This document shows, piece by piece, positions 18,775 to 27,319 of a stretch of 64,000 nucleotides of DNA; the first letter of the stretch is position 1, and each line of letters starts with the position of its first letter. This DNA is from Dyadobacter flavalbus (lineage in GTDB: Bacteria; Bacteroidota; Bacteroidia; Cytophagales; Spirosomataceae). Made by a program: the position numbers and the translations under genes. The notes under the pieces are model-generated. The model was given only the letters and a program-made list of their open reading frames with translations, searched no databases and was not told the origin of the DNA. The stretch lies in contig NZ_VBSN01000026.1 in assembly GCF_006149045.1 (NCBI RefSeq), forward strand, positions 18,774 to 82,773, written 5' to 3'.

Positions 18775-19269
18775 TTATTTTCTAAAGCTGGAATATTCCT
18801 GGTCAGTTACCGGCTGTAGCCAGTTCACCCTGCCACTAGAAGTGTTTGGAGTAATTGCGATTTGCGTAAAGCCTGTCTCTGGGGACGCGCCATGCCAATG
18901 TGGTGTATTCGGCGGGCACTTTATGGTATCACCCTTTCGAAGAACCTGGATTTCCTTCCCCTTCTCCTGGTAGTAGCCAACCCCATCAAGCGCCAGCAAA
19001 GCTTGCCCTCCGGGATGTGAGTGCCAGTATGTTCGTGCTCCTGCTTCAAATGTAACATTACCTACTGGGATGTTGAATGCGCTATCCGGTAGGATCAATT
19101 GTTGGACCCATGCCTTGCCTGTAAAATTGTTCGCCGGCACTCGCTGTCCTCTTGGGAAAATGCTTGTATTTTTTTCACTATAGTCGTTTTTTTTTCTCTG
19201 CGCATTTACATCGTAAGTCGGTGCGAGAAGGCAGCAAATAAAAGCTGTTATTTTAAGTAAGTGTTTCAT
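18775..19269 (-). CDS. Secreted cupin-domain protein
   Basis: A 164-residue exported single-domain cupin (signal peptide MKHLLKITAFICCLLAPTYDVNAQ). Cupin motif 1 is FEAGARTYWHSHPGGQALL, motif 2 is PPNTPHWHGASPE, so the metal-binding His residues are present; GYYQEKGKEIQVLRKGD lies between them. Two paralogues with the same residues lie at 23789 and 30540. Related cupins act on aromatic breakdown products or cleave cyanohydrins, but here the reaction is unknown. It is divergent from the rest of the island, beside the AraC regulator. Confidence 0.85.
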   Translation of the reverse strand: MKHLLKITAFICCLLAPTYDVNAQRKKNDYSEKNTSIFPRGQRVPANNFTGKAWVQQLILPDSAFNIPVGNVTFEAGARTYWHSHPGGQALLALDGVGYYQEKGKEIQVLRKGDTIKCPPNTPHWHGASPETGFTQIAITPNTSSGRVNWLQPVTDQEYSSFRK

Positions 19270-19386
19270 ATCTAATAAATTGAAATTATGTTCCAGGGTT
19301 TATTTGCGGCTAAATGAGGTTTATTCGGCACACAACAGTGAACAATATTCCTTCAATCGAGTATTGAACCCAAAGACACAAGATGA

Positions 19387-20292
19387 TCAGTTAGGGTTGT
19401 GAAGGACTCGGTACTCATTGGGGGTCTGCCCAACTCGCTGTTTAAACAGGCGCGTGAAGTGCTGCGGGTACTTAAATCCTAGCTCGTACGCGATTTCACT
19501 AAAGGATTTGTCATGGTCGGAAATTAGCTCCTTTGCCATACTGATAATTTTCACCTGAATGTATTCTTGGGCAGTCTTACCAGTTTCTTTTTTGATTAAA
19601 TCACCAAAATAATTTGCAGATGTGTGAAGCTGATCAGCGCAGTATGCTACGGTCGGAAGGCCTAGCTGCTGAGGCTTATCTGACTTGAAATATTTGTTAA
19701 GCAAAGTTTCGAACCTTTCCAGTATGCCTTTGTTTACTGTTTCCCTGGTGATGAACTGCCGGTCGTAGAACCTTACGCAGTACTCGAGAAACAACTCAAT
19801 ATTAGCAGTAATCAGTCGCCGGCTATGCTTGTCAATCCTCCCACTTATTTCATACTCAATTTTAGCAAGACAATCTGTGATTATCTTGCGCTCCTGCTTT
19901 GATAGGTGGAGTGCCTCGGTTACTTCGTAAGAGAAAAACGTATATTGATCGATGTGCTTTCCAAGGCCTGTGCCATGTAATAGATCCGGATGGAACACCA
20001 GTGCCAGGCCTTGAGGTTGATAGAAGTTATCCTTGATATTTTCTCCGATTACCTGACCTGGCGCCAGGAAGATCAAGGTACCTTCCTCATAATCGTAATA
20101 ATTCAACCCGTACCGCAGATCCCCACACTTGATTTCTTTAAGAAACACCACGTAGAACTCATATGCCATTCGGCGCGATTCTCGTGGGTCGGCCTTTGAC
20201 AAATCAACCACACTTACCAGTGGGTATAAAGTTTCATGTTTATTGAACGTGTTGTACTCCTGAATACTATTAAACCTAAGTACATCTTCCAT
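19387..20292 (-). CDS. AraC-family transcriptional regulator of the island
   Basis: A 301-residue regulator. The N-terminal half holds an AraC-type cupin ligand-binding domain (EGTLIFLAPGQVIGEN), and the C-terminal 100 residues hold the double helix-turn-helix (QLHTSANYFGDLIKKETGKT, then SFSEIAYELGFKYPQHFTRL and the signature end GQTPNEYRV). A longer frame opens at 20403, but starting at 20292 (MEDVLRFNSIQEYN) matches the family and leaves a conserved 32-bp motif (20369-20400) in the promoter rather than in the coding sequence. Divergent from the esterase gene. The motif upstream of several island genes is the likely binding site, including its own promoter. Confidence 0.9.
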   Translation of the reverse strand: MEDVLRFNSIQEYNTFNKHETLYPLVSVVDLSKADPRESRRMAYEFYVVFLKEIKCGDLRYGLNYYDYEEGTLIFLAPGQVIGENIKDNFYQPQGLALVFHPDLLHGTGLGKHIDQYTFFSYEVTEALHLSKQERKIITDCLAKIEYEISGRIDKHSRRLITANIELFLEYCVRFYDRQFITRETVNKGILERFETLLNKYFKSDKPQQLGLPTVAYCADQLHTSANYFGDLIKKETGKTAQEYIQVKIISMAKELISDHDKSFSEIAYELGFKYPQHFTRLFKQRVGQTPNEYRVLHNPN

Positions 20293-20368
20293 GTCGCTGA
20301 TTTTTAAATTTCTGAGCACAAACTTAATGCTGCACGTCTTGTTTTTATTGTAATCTTTTCTGGATAAG

Positions 20369-20400
20369 TAATATTGGTAAGCATTTCCGTAATCCGTATA
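20369..20400 (+). promoter_or_regulatory. Island motif copy 1 (probable AraC-regulator site)
   Basis: 32 bp beginning with T-AATATTGGTAAG and ending in CCGTATA. Copies at 27205 and 28514 share the first 12-mer AATATTGGTAAG exactly and end in GTATA at the same spacing. It lies in the divergent region, 103 bp before the 20504 ATG and 76 bp upstream of the regulator ATG. Confidence 0.75.
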
Positions 20401-20503
20401 CAACGCTCGGCCTTTTTTCTAGGCAATTTTGCAAGGTAACCAACTAGCCGCATTGGGCGCGGTTGTGGACTTCAGTGATTTGGTAGACCATATTTGATAC
20501 AGA

Positions 20504-21595
20504 ATGAAAAAATTAGGATTAACTCGGATAAAAATTTTGGCGGTTATCATAGGCTCTTCTTTGATCGGCATTTCATGTTCCAGTAGCAAAAATGGAACGG
20601 GTAATGGTCTGATCACGCTTCGGGAGCAAGGAAGCTTTGCGGTGGGAGGAAGTGTGATAACTAACCCAGGAACCTTCGATCCGAAGACGAGAACACCTGA
20701 TGGACAAACTTATCATGGTGATCATGCCTATGTGTTTTATCAAATCCCGGACAAAGCACGAAAACTGCCGCTCGTTTTCTGGCATGGTATCGGTCAGTTC
20801 TCAAAGACCTGGGAGACAACGCCTGATGGTCGAGAGGGCTTTCAGAACATATTTCTACGTCGTGGGTTCGGAGTATATCTTATTGATCAGCCTAGGCGTG
20901 GCAATGCTGGAAGGAGTACCGTCGCTGCGAAGATCGACCCAATCCCCGACGAACAGGGATGGTTTGGGACATTTAGAGTGGGGATTTGGCCTGATTATTT
21001 TCCTGGGGTCCAATTCTCGAAAGATCCGGAGGCGCTCAATCAATATTTTCGCCAAATAACACCAAATATAGGGGGATTCGATACGGAAGTTATCTCTGGT
21101 GCAACATCAAAACTTTTTGATAGGATTGGTGAGGGAATTCTGGTAACCCACTCCCACTCGGGAGGTTTTGGTTGGCAAACCGCATTAAAGAATAGCAAAG
21201 TTAAAGCAATCGTTTCTTATGAGCCTGGAAGCGGGTTCGTCTTTCCAACTTGGGAAGTACCAGCTCCAATCGCTAGTTCATCAGGCCCGCTAGAAGGGGT
21301 AGGTATCCCATTAGAAGAGTTCATGAAGCTGACCAAGATTCCGATTATCATTTACTACGGTGATTTTATTCCGGCGCAGCAAATCGATAATCCCGGTCAA
21401 GATGGCTGGCGTGCAAGACTTGAAATGGCGCGTCTTTGGCGTGATGTGGTCAACAAGCACGGTGGGGATGTTACAGTTGTGCATCTACCGGAAATCGGGA
21501 TCAAAGGCAACACGCACTTTCCTTTCTCAGACTTGAATAACATTGAGGTGGCCGACCAAATGTCCAAATTCTTGAAAGAGAAAAATCTCGACTAG
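20504..21595 (+). CDS. Lipoprotein alpha/beta hydrolase
   Basis: A 363-residue exported hydrolase. The signal has a lipobox (SLIGISC, Cys25). The core follows the alpha/beta fold: the oxyanion region PLVFWHGIGQFSKTWE, the nucleophile elbow THSHSGGFGWQ (Ser in SHSGG) and a late His in KGNTHFPFSD. It may release an ester-linked substrate for the oxidases encoded next. The motif copy 103 bp upstream of the start suggests activation by the AraC regulator, and the molybdopterin subunit gene follows after 43 bp. Confidence 0.87.
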   Translation: MKKLGLTRIKILAVIIGSSLIGISCSSSKNGTGNGLITLREQGSFAVGGSVITNPGTFDPKTRTPDGQTYHGDHAYVFYQIPDKARKLPLVFWHGIGQFSKTWETTPDGREGFQNIFLRRGFGVYLIDQPRRGNAGRSTVAAKIDPIPDEQGWFGTFRVGIWPDYFPGVQFSKDPEALNQYFRQITPNIGGFDTEVISGATSKLFDRIGEGILVTHSHSGGFGWQTALKNSKVKAIVSYEPGSGFVFPTWEVPAPIASSSGPLEGVGIPLEEFMKLTKIPIIIYYGDFIPAQQIDNPGQDGWRARLEMARLWRDVVNKHGGDVTVVHLPEIGIKGNTHFPFSDLNNIEVADQMSKFLKEKNLD

Positions 21596-21638
21596 TTACT
21601 TCGTGTAACCCTGTCAATCTAACCCATTAGATAGCGAT

Positions 21639-23792
21639 ATGAACAATATTTCAAGGCGTCATTTTATCCGAGGGGCATCTGTTGGTAGCGCGGCACTTTG
21701 GCTTGGACTTTCGGCAAAGGGTTTCCCTAGAAAGGCGACCGGCGTTGAAGCCAGTAATTTCACACCGTTTATCCTGGTTGAAGCTAACGGAAATATTACA
21801 TTATTCAACATAAAGCCAGAAATGGGCCAAGGAACGTATCAATCGATACCTGCATTGATTGCAGAAGAGTTTGAGGTGTCCTTGGATCAGGTTACGATTA
21901 AAAATACCGGCGGTGAGAAGGAATTTGGGAATGGGCAGCGTGCCGGTGGGAGCACATCTGTCAGAGGAAGTTATGAGCAGATGCGTAAAGTTGGTGCAGC
22001 TGCGAAGGCGGTGTTTATTACTGCTGCCAGTAGAATTTGGCAGGTTGATGAATCGACCTGTTATGCTGAGTATGGCAGAGTGCTACATATGGGGACAAAA
22101 AAATCAGCTACTTACGGAGAGTTATTGACTGAAGCTTCGAAATTAGAATTACCAAAACAGCCGAAGCTCAAAGATCCGAAGGATTTTAAAATTATCGGAA
22201 AACAGTCGCATAGGCCCGATGTACCATTAAAGACATGCGGGGCCGCAGTCTTTGGAATTGACGTAGAATTACCCGAGATGCTGCATGCAAGCGTATACCG
22301 ATGTCCGGTAGTTGGAGGTACACTAAAAAGTTTTGATGCATCTGATGCGCTGAAAGTGCCTGGTGTGATCAAGGTGGCTCCGGTTGAAAGGATCGTTGGT
22401 ATTTATAGCTTCATCGGAGTGGCCGTAATTGCCAATTCCTACTGGAATGCGCTGCAAGGCCGTAAAAAACTGAGAGTTGAATGGGATACTAAAGGCTTCG
22501 AACGATACAATTCTCAAGAATATGACCAGTACTTGCGTCAACAGCAATATAAGGAGGGTATGGTTGATAAAAATATTGGTGCGATTGATTCGGTTGTAGT
22601 AACCGCTGAGAATACCATCGAGGCATTTTATGAAACGCCGGTGATTTCGCACCAGACAATGGAACCGATGGTTTGTGTTGCACAAGTTACAGGTGATAAG
22701 GTCGAAATATGGTCATCGACACAGGTGCCCAACCTTATAACTGGTTCTGGCTCAAACGATATACCTGCGCTGACTGGCTTTAAGCCCGAAAGTGTTAAGT
22801 ACCACAACATGTTTATCGGCGGGGGGTTCGGTAGACGTTTGTATTATGATTACATAGTTGAGGCAGTCAATGTCGCCAAACTAGTGGATAAGCCTGTGAA
22901 AACGCTTTGGTCAAGGGAAGAAGTTATCAAAAATGGCCCATGGCGAATGATGACATTCTCTAAGTTAAGCGGAACAGTGAGCGACCAGAAGAAACTGACT
23001 GCGTTTCGCCATAAAGTCATTGGCCCGAACTTCCATGAATCGCTGTTCAAGAATTTTGACCAGACCAAACTCGATCCTAGTATGGTTGAAGGTATAGGCG
23101 ATCAGGATTATCAAATCCCAAATCTTAAAACGTCCTATGTCAAAACTGATTCGCACATTCCTGGCGCTGCATTTCGATCAGTCGTAAGCTCGACGATCTG
23201 CTTTCCGCACGAGAGCTTTATTGATGAGCTGGCACATAAGGTCGGGATTGATCCGATGGAATTTCGGTTAAGCTTAGTTGATGAAAATTCGGATACAAAA
23301 AAGCTGCTAACCAAGCTAAAAGAGGTGTCGGGATGGGATAAACCCTTACAAAGTTACCAAGGACGTGGAGTAAGCCAATGGAAATTCTTCGGATGCCAAT
23401 GCGGTCAAGTTGTCCAGGTTACCTATGACGGTGAAAAGAAAATTGTAAGGGTTGACAAAGTTACTGTCGTGATTGATCTGGGTATTGTCGTTAATCCAGA
23501 TAATGTCAAGAACCAGATGGAAGGTGGTGTTGTGATGGCCTATTCTGCGGCTGTGAAACCGGGAATTACCTTTAAAGACGGCATGGTCGAACAAAATAAT
23601 TTTTACGATAGCCCTGTTCCACGCATTAATGAAATATTTCCTATCGAGGTTCATATTATCGCCGACGGCAGTCGGATGAAGGGAGTCGGTGAGCCCAGTG
23701 TACCACCTTTTGCACCCGCATTGGGCAACGCCATATTTGCAGCCACCGGAAAACGTTTGAGAACTTTACCATTCGACCTTTCAAACATATGA
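21639..23792 (+). CDS. Tat-exported molybdopterin dehydrogenase large subunit (IorB/xanthine dehydrogenase family)
   Basis: A 717-residue molybdenum hydroxylase large subunit that should oxidise aldehydes or N-heteroaromatics with water as oxygen donor. It has a twin-arginine signal (ISRRHFIRGASVGSAALWLG). Cofactor and active-site segments are GQGTYQSIPALIAEEFEV, GGGFGRRLYYDY, PGAAFRSV and the active-site Glu in MKGVGEPSVPPFAP. It resembles isoquinoline 1-oxidoreductase beta subunits. No 2Fe-2S subunit gene is adjacent; the only one in the window is at 33928, near a second large subunit. It overlaps the next cupin by 4 nt (ATGA). Confidence 0.9.
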   Translation: MNNISRRHFIRGASVGSAALWLGLSAKGFPRKATGVEASNFTPFILVEANGNITLFNIKPEMGQGTYQSIPALIAEEFEVSLDQVTIKNTGGEKEFGNGQRAGGSTSVRGSYEQMRKVGAAAKAVFITAASRIWQVDESTCYAEYGRVLHMGTKKSATYGELLTEASKLELPKQPKLKDPKDFKIIGKQSHRPDVPLKTCGAAVFGIDVELPEMLHASVYRCPVVGGTLKSFDASDALKVPGVIKVAPVERIVGIYSFIGVAVIANSYWNALQGRKKLRVEWDTKGFERYNSQEYDQYLRQQQYKEGMVDKNIGAIDSVVVTAENTIEAFYETPVISHQTMEPMVCVAQVTGDKVEIWSSTQVPNLITGSGSNDIPALTGFKPESVKYHNMFIGGGFGRRLYYDYIVEAVNVAKLVDKPVKTLWSREEVIKNGPWRMMTFSKLSGTVSDQKKLTAFRHKVIGPNFHESLFKNFDQTKLDPSMVEGIGDQDYQIPNLKTSYVKTDSHIPGAAFRSVVSSTICFPHESFIDELAHKVGIDPMEFRLSLVDENSDTKKLLTKLKEVSGWDKPLQSYQGRGVSQWKFFGCQCGQVVQVTYDGEKKIVRVDKVTVVIDLGIVVNPDNVKNQMEGGVVMAYSAAVKPGITFKDGMVEQNNFYDSPVPRINEIFPIEVHIIADGSRMKGVGEPSVPPFAPALGNAIFAATGKRLRTLPFDLSNI

Positions 23793-24265
23793 AAAAGCGA
23801 TTTGTCATCAATTTGACAGCTATAATTTTGTCCATTTGCTTCTGTGCGAGGCTTTGTGCACAACAGCAGACCGCTTCGGTAGGGTCGGCCGACACAACGC
23901 GGAATCAGAGTGGCGGGTTTATTACGGGAGGGCAGTCTTCGGTGAGTCGCCTCCCTAGAGTAGCTGAAATAAACTGTGGTGTGAGTACAGTCAGTTTTGG
24001 TCCGGGCGCACGAACGATCTGGCATTCTCACGCAGGCGGCCAGGTTATTGTTGTAACAAAGGGAACAGCATGGTATCAGGAAAAGGGAAAGCCTAAGCAA
24101 ATTCTTCGTCAAGGTGAGGCTATTATTGCTCCGCCAGGTGCAATGCACTGGCATGGAGCTCCTCCAGATTCAGCGATGGTACATACTGTTGCGACCCCAA
24201 ACCTGGATAAAGGCGGGGTAACTTCGGGACTTCCAGTTACCAACCAAGAGTATTTAAATCCGTGA
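23789..24265 (+). CDS. Secreted cupin-domain protein, second copy
   Basis: A 158-residue exported cupin (signal MKKRFVINLTAIILSICFCARLCAQ) with motif 1 FGPGARTIWHSHAGGQVIV, the inter-motif piece AWYQEKGKPKQILRQGE and motif 2 PPGAMHWHGAPPD. Translationally coupled to the molybdopterin subunit, so it probably works in the periplasm on the same pathway. The C-terminus (TSGLPVTNQEYLNP) matches the ends of the other two cupins (PVTDQEYS and RVTDQEFG). Confidence 0.87.
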   Translation: MKKRFVINLTAIILSICFCARLCAQQQTASVGSADTTRNQSGGFITGGQSSVSRLPRVAEINCGVSTVSFGPGARTIWHSHAGGQVIVVTKGTAWYQEKGKPKQILRQGEAIIAPPGAMHWHGAPPDSAMVHTVATPNLDKGGVTSGLPVTNQEYLNP

Positions 24266-24294
24266 GATTGGTCGGTATATCACTAATCCGTAAT
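24263..24294 (+). promoter_or_regulatory. Island motif copy 4 (degenerate)
   Basis: Aligned with copy 1 without gaps it keeps 20 of the 28 positions from ATTGGT onward, including ATTGGT and TAATCCGTA. It lies 134 bp before the ATG of the cytochrome-dehydrogenase fusion gene, in the same orientation as the other copies. Confidence 0.5.
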
Positions 24295-24428
24295 ACATCG
24301 GCTTTGATCCTAAGAAACCATGCTTGATGTGATGGACAAATCTGCAAAACTTAATAAGTAAAAACCAATATGCCATCGCGTATGCTGGTGTCAAAAGTTG
24401 AAAGCCTGATTTTAGAAAACCAAATTTT

Positions 24429-26360
24429 ATGAACATGTATAAGCAATTTGCGGCATCTTTATTTTCTGTCGCCATATCAACGATGCCGGTTTACTCTCAG
24501 ACCACTAGGCAATCATTGGCAGAGGGCCAGCGTTTATACACGATTAACTGCGCAAATTGTCACGGCGATGCGGCTCAGGGAGCTGTGAAGGCGGGCATCG
24601 AGCTCTCCATTATCACCGAGCGCGGCGGAAAACAACCACCTAATCTGACCGACGACGCTTGGGATCACGGCTCGACTGACGCAGAGATTTTTAACACGGT
24701 CAAGAAAGGATTCCCATCGGGAATGATGCCTCCTTTCGAGGGAAGTCTGTCTGACAGCCAGATTAAGAATGTCATTGCCTACGTCCGTTCTCTGTCCACG
24801 CCGCAGGGAGTTGCGGCTGCCGCTGCGGCGAAGGTCAATGTTATACAAACCAATGCAGAACATACAATCGAATTGGCCGATTACCTTGAAATGCCCATCA
24901 CAGGGGATATGTCTGCTGACCGCGTGACGGGCGTGCTGGCACGTGGCAGCATCATGCTGGATGAGCCTGGTGGGAAACGCACTTTCATTAATGACCTGAA
25001 TGGTCAATTGTACATTCTTGACAAGCAAACCAAGAAGCTTACCACGTACCTGGACTTCGATGGTTCGAATAGTCGCGCTGGTCTATTTACGAAACTGACT
25101 TCCGCGAAGGGCTACGCGTCTGGGCTAATGAATTTTGTTTTCGACCCTGATTATTCGAAAAACGGCATTTTTTATACGCTCCACATGGAGAATGTCGCCG
25201 CACCTGGTGAAAGTCCAATGCCAAAGGCCGGCGTAGTTCCAGGTCTAAATCTTGCAGGATATAATATCACTCCTGCGCTTGCCAAACCAGTTGCTGCTGG
25301 TGATCCGCAGATGGAGCGAGAGCTGGTTATTGTTGAGTGGAGGGATCAGAAAATTGGAAATTATACATTTGAAGGGACAGCTCGCGAGGTGCTTCGTTTG
25401 TACGTGCCTGGACTTTTCCACCCTCTTAATGAACTAACGTTTAATCCGGCTGCCCGGCCCGGTGACACTGACTGGCGCGTCATGTACCTGGGAATTGGTG
25501 ATGCAGGTACGGGTGAACGTCCAGGACCCAACAGGATGCATGCACAAAGGCTCGATACGTTTCAAGGGAAAGTGCTCCGAATTATCCCGTCGCCGGACGT
25601 ACAGAAGTCCACCAGCACGTTAAGCGATAATGGGCAATACCGAATTCCCAATGACAATCCTTTTGTCTCGATTTCGGGTGCGCGAAAAGAGATATGGGCT
25701 TACGGCCTGCGCAATCCGCATCGATTGACCTGGTACATCGATCCGGCCCGTCCCCGAAAGCCAATATTGTTCGCTTTTAACATTGGCTTGGTGAGCTGGG
25801 AAACTGTGATGATTATAAAGAAAGGAGCAAACTATGGATATCCCCTGCGTGAAGGCTCCCAGAGCATGGAAGAAGGTAACAAGATGGGACCAATACCAGC
25901 AGATGATCAGATCGCGGTTCAGGTTACAGACGTCGTGAAACATGGAACAGTGAAGCCTGCCTACGCGGTATTGGCTTACCCTCACGCGCCAGGTGGGGGC
26001 GACGCAATAGCCAATGGCTTTGTTTATCGAGGCAAAAAGATTCCGATGTTAAAAGGCACTTTCGTTTTTGGTGACATTACAACCGGCCGTATCTGGTACG
26101 CTCGCATAAAAGACGTGATTGCAGCAGACGATGGCAATCCGCTTACCTTTGCCCCTATTCATGAGCTAGGCACGCAGATTCGTAGCCTTGCGGAAGAAAC
26201 TTACAAAAGGCGAGGCGGCAAGAATCCAGGCTTGCCTGGACGCGGGGCCATTGCTGGGGCTGGTAGAATTGATTTGCGCCTGGCCGAAGATAGCGAAGGC
26301 GAACTGTACGTATTGACGAAGGCAGATGGTATGATTCGGAAGATCGTAGGTGTCAAGTAG
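24429..26360 (+). CDS. Cytochrome c - glucose/sorbosone dehydrogenase fusion
   Basis: A 643-residue exported oxidoreductase. After the signal peptide (FAASLFSVAISTMPVYSQ) a cytochrome c domain covers about 27-115, with heme motif CANCHGD and a likely axial Met in PSGMMPPFEG. From about 150 to the end there is a PQQ-type soluble glucose/sorbosone dehydrogenase propeller (NPHRLTWYIDP, NGFVYRGKKIP, GTFVFGDITTGRIWYARI). The order suggests direct electron transfer from a sugar or aldehyde to the fused heme. The motif copy at 24263 links it to the island regulon. A second stand-alone member of the dehydrogenase family is at 37608. Confidence 0.88.
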   Translation: MNMYKQFAASLFSVAISTMPVYSQTTRQSLAEGQRLYTINCANCHGDAAQGAVKAGIELSIITERGGKQPPNLTDDAWDHGSTDAEIFNTVKKGFPSGMMPPFEGSLSDSQIKNVIAYVRSLSTPQGVAAAAAAKVNVIQTNAEHTIELADYLEMPITGDMSADRVTGVLARGSIMLDEPGGKRTFINDLNGQLYILDKQTKKLTTYLDFDGSNSRAGLFTKLTSAKGYASGLMNFVFDPDYSKNGIFYTLHMENVAAPGESPMPKAGVVPGLNLAGYNITPALAKPVAAGDPQMERELVIVEWRDQKIGNYTFEGTAREVLRLYVPGLFHPLNELTFNPAARPGDTDWRVMYLGIGDAGTGERPGPNRMHAQRLDTFQGKVLRIIPSPDVQKSTSTLSDNGQYRIPNDNPFVSISGARKEIWAYGLRNPHRLTWYIDPARPRKPILFAFNIGLVSWETVMIIKKGANYGYPLREGSQSMEEGNKMGPIPADDQIAVQVTDVVKHGTVKPAYAVLAYPHAPGGGDAIANGFVYRGKKIPMLKGTFVFGDITTGRIWYARIKDVIAADDGNPLTFAPIHELGTQIRSLAEETYKRRGGKNPGLPGRGAIAGAGRIDLRLAEDSEGELYVLTKADGMIRKIVGVK

Positions 26361-26417
26361 CAAATGCAGTTGATTAATGACGTATATGTATTTGCGTCAG
26401 CTAAATTTTTACAAACT

Positions 26418-27059
26418 ATGAGAATGCAGCCGGTAAATGGTTGGCCTATTTGTGCTTGCCTTTTGATTATACTATCGTTCATGGGATGTTCAACTAGCGG
26501 ACAACCGGGATCGTCAGAAAATAAGATGACAGCCGTTCAGGCCGAGAAAATCCTCATTGTCTATCTTTCACGAACAAAGAATACGAAGGCGGTCGCCGAA
26601 ATTATTCAGAAGCAGACAGGCGGCCGATTAGTCGCTCTGGAATTGCAAAATCCATATCCACAGGACTACCAAACAACGGTAGATCAGGTTGCGCGTGAAA
26701 ATGCATCTGGCTTTCTGCCGCCCCTGGCAACTGTCATCGATAGCATCGAAAAATATGAGATGATTTTCCTGGGTTTCCCGACTTGGGGAATGCAGCTGCC
26801 GCCTCCAGTAAAGAGCTTTTTGAAACAATATAATTTGAAAGGAAAGACAATCGCCCCATTCAATACTAATGCCGGATATGGCATAGGAAGTACTTTTGAA
26901 GAAGTCAAGAACCTGGCTTCGGGAACTCGTGTACTAGACGGCTTCTCTACGCGGGGAGGCGTTGAGCGGGATGGCGTGCTCTTCGTGATGGAAGGCGATC
27001 GGCTGATTCAGGTGCAAGATCAGGTTACAAGTTGGATTCAAAATTTTAAGATGCCCTAA
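26418..27059 (+). CDS. Flavodoxin-like lipoprotein
   Basis: A 213-residue flavodoxin with a lipobox signal (CLLIILSFMGC). The FMN phosphate loop is IVYLSRTKNTKAVAEIIQ, and FLGFPTWGMQLPPPVKSFL and PFNTNAGYGIGSTFEEV are the other two flavin-contact segments. Flavodoxins are normally cytoplasmic; a lipid-anchored one fits the extracytoplasmic redox theme. An ATG at 26364 adds 18 residues before the signal, so I start at 26418. Confidence 0.85.
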   Translation: MRMQPVNGWPICACLLIILSFMGCSTSGQPGSSENKMTAVQAEKILIVYLSRTKNTKAVAEIIQKQTGGRLVALELQNPYPQDYQTTVDQVARENASGFLPPLATVIDSIEKYEMIFLGFPTWGMQLPPPVKSFLKQYNLKGKTIAPFNTNAGYGIGSTFEEVKNLASGTRVLDGFSTRGGVERDGVLFVMEGDRLIQVQDQVTSWIQNFKMP

Positions 27060-27204
27060 TTAGCTTATTTCTAGTGTAGTAGCCGGTGGCACAGACAGTT
27101 TATGAACATAGTTTCATGAGCTGTTTTTTGTATCCCGATATCTGCCGCCAGACAGTTAGTAAGCGTGTTTAATCCATCTTTCTGCCAAGTACATTTCTGG
27201 TCGG

Positions 27205-27236
27205 TAATATTGGTAAGTAATACTGTAATTGGTATA
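27205..27236 (+). promoter_or_regulatory. Island motif copy 2
   Basis: 32 bp with the exact AATATTGGTAAG core and the GTAAT and GTATA blocks at the same spacing as copy 1. It ends 83 bp before the ATG at 27320. Confidence 0.75.
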
Positions 27237-27319
27237 AGCATCAGGTGTGGTCGACTTGCGAACTTTGTATTGTAGAAAATGAATAATTCATCAATTACGA
27301 AAAGAAAACAGACAGGCAT

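Noticed and set aside
20293..20403. Longer AraC regulator starting at 20403
   Set aside because: The extra 37 residues do not fit the family and would place the conserved 32-bp motif inside the coding sequence.
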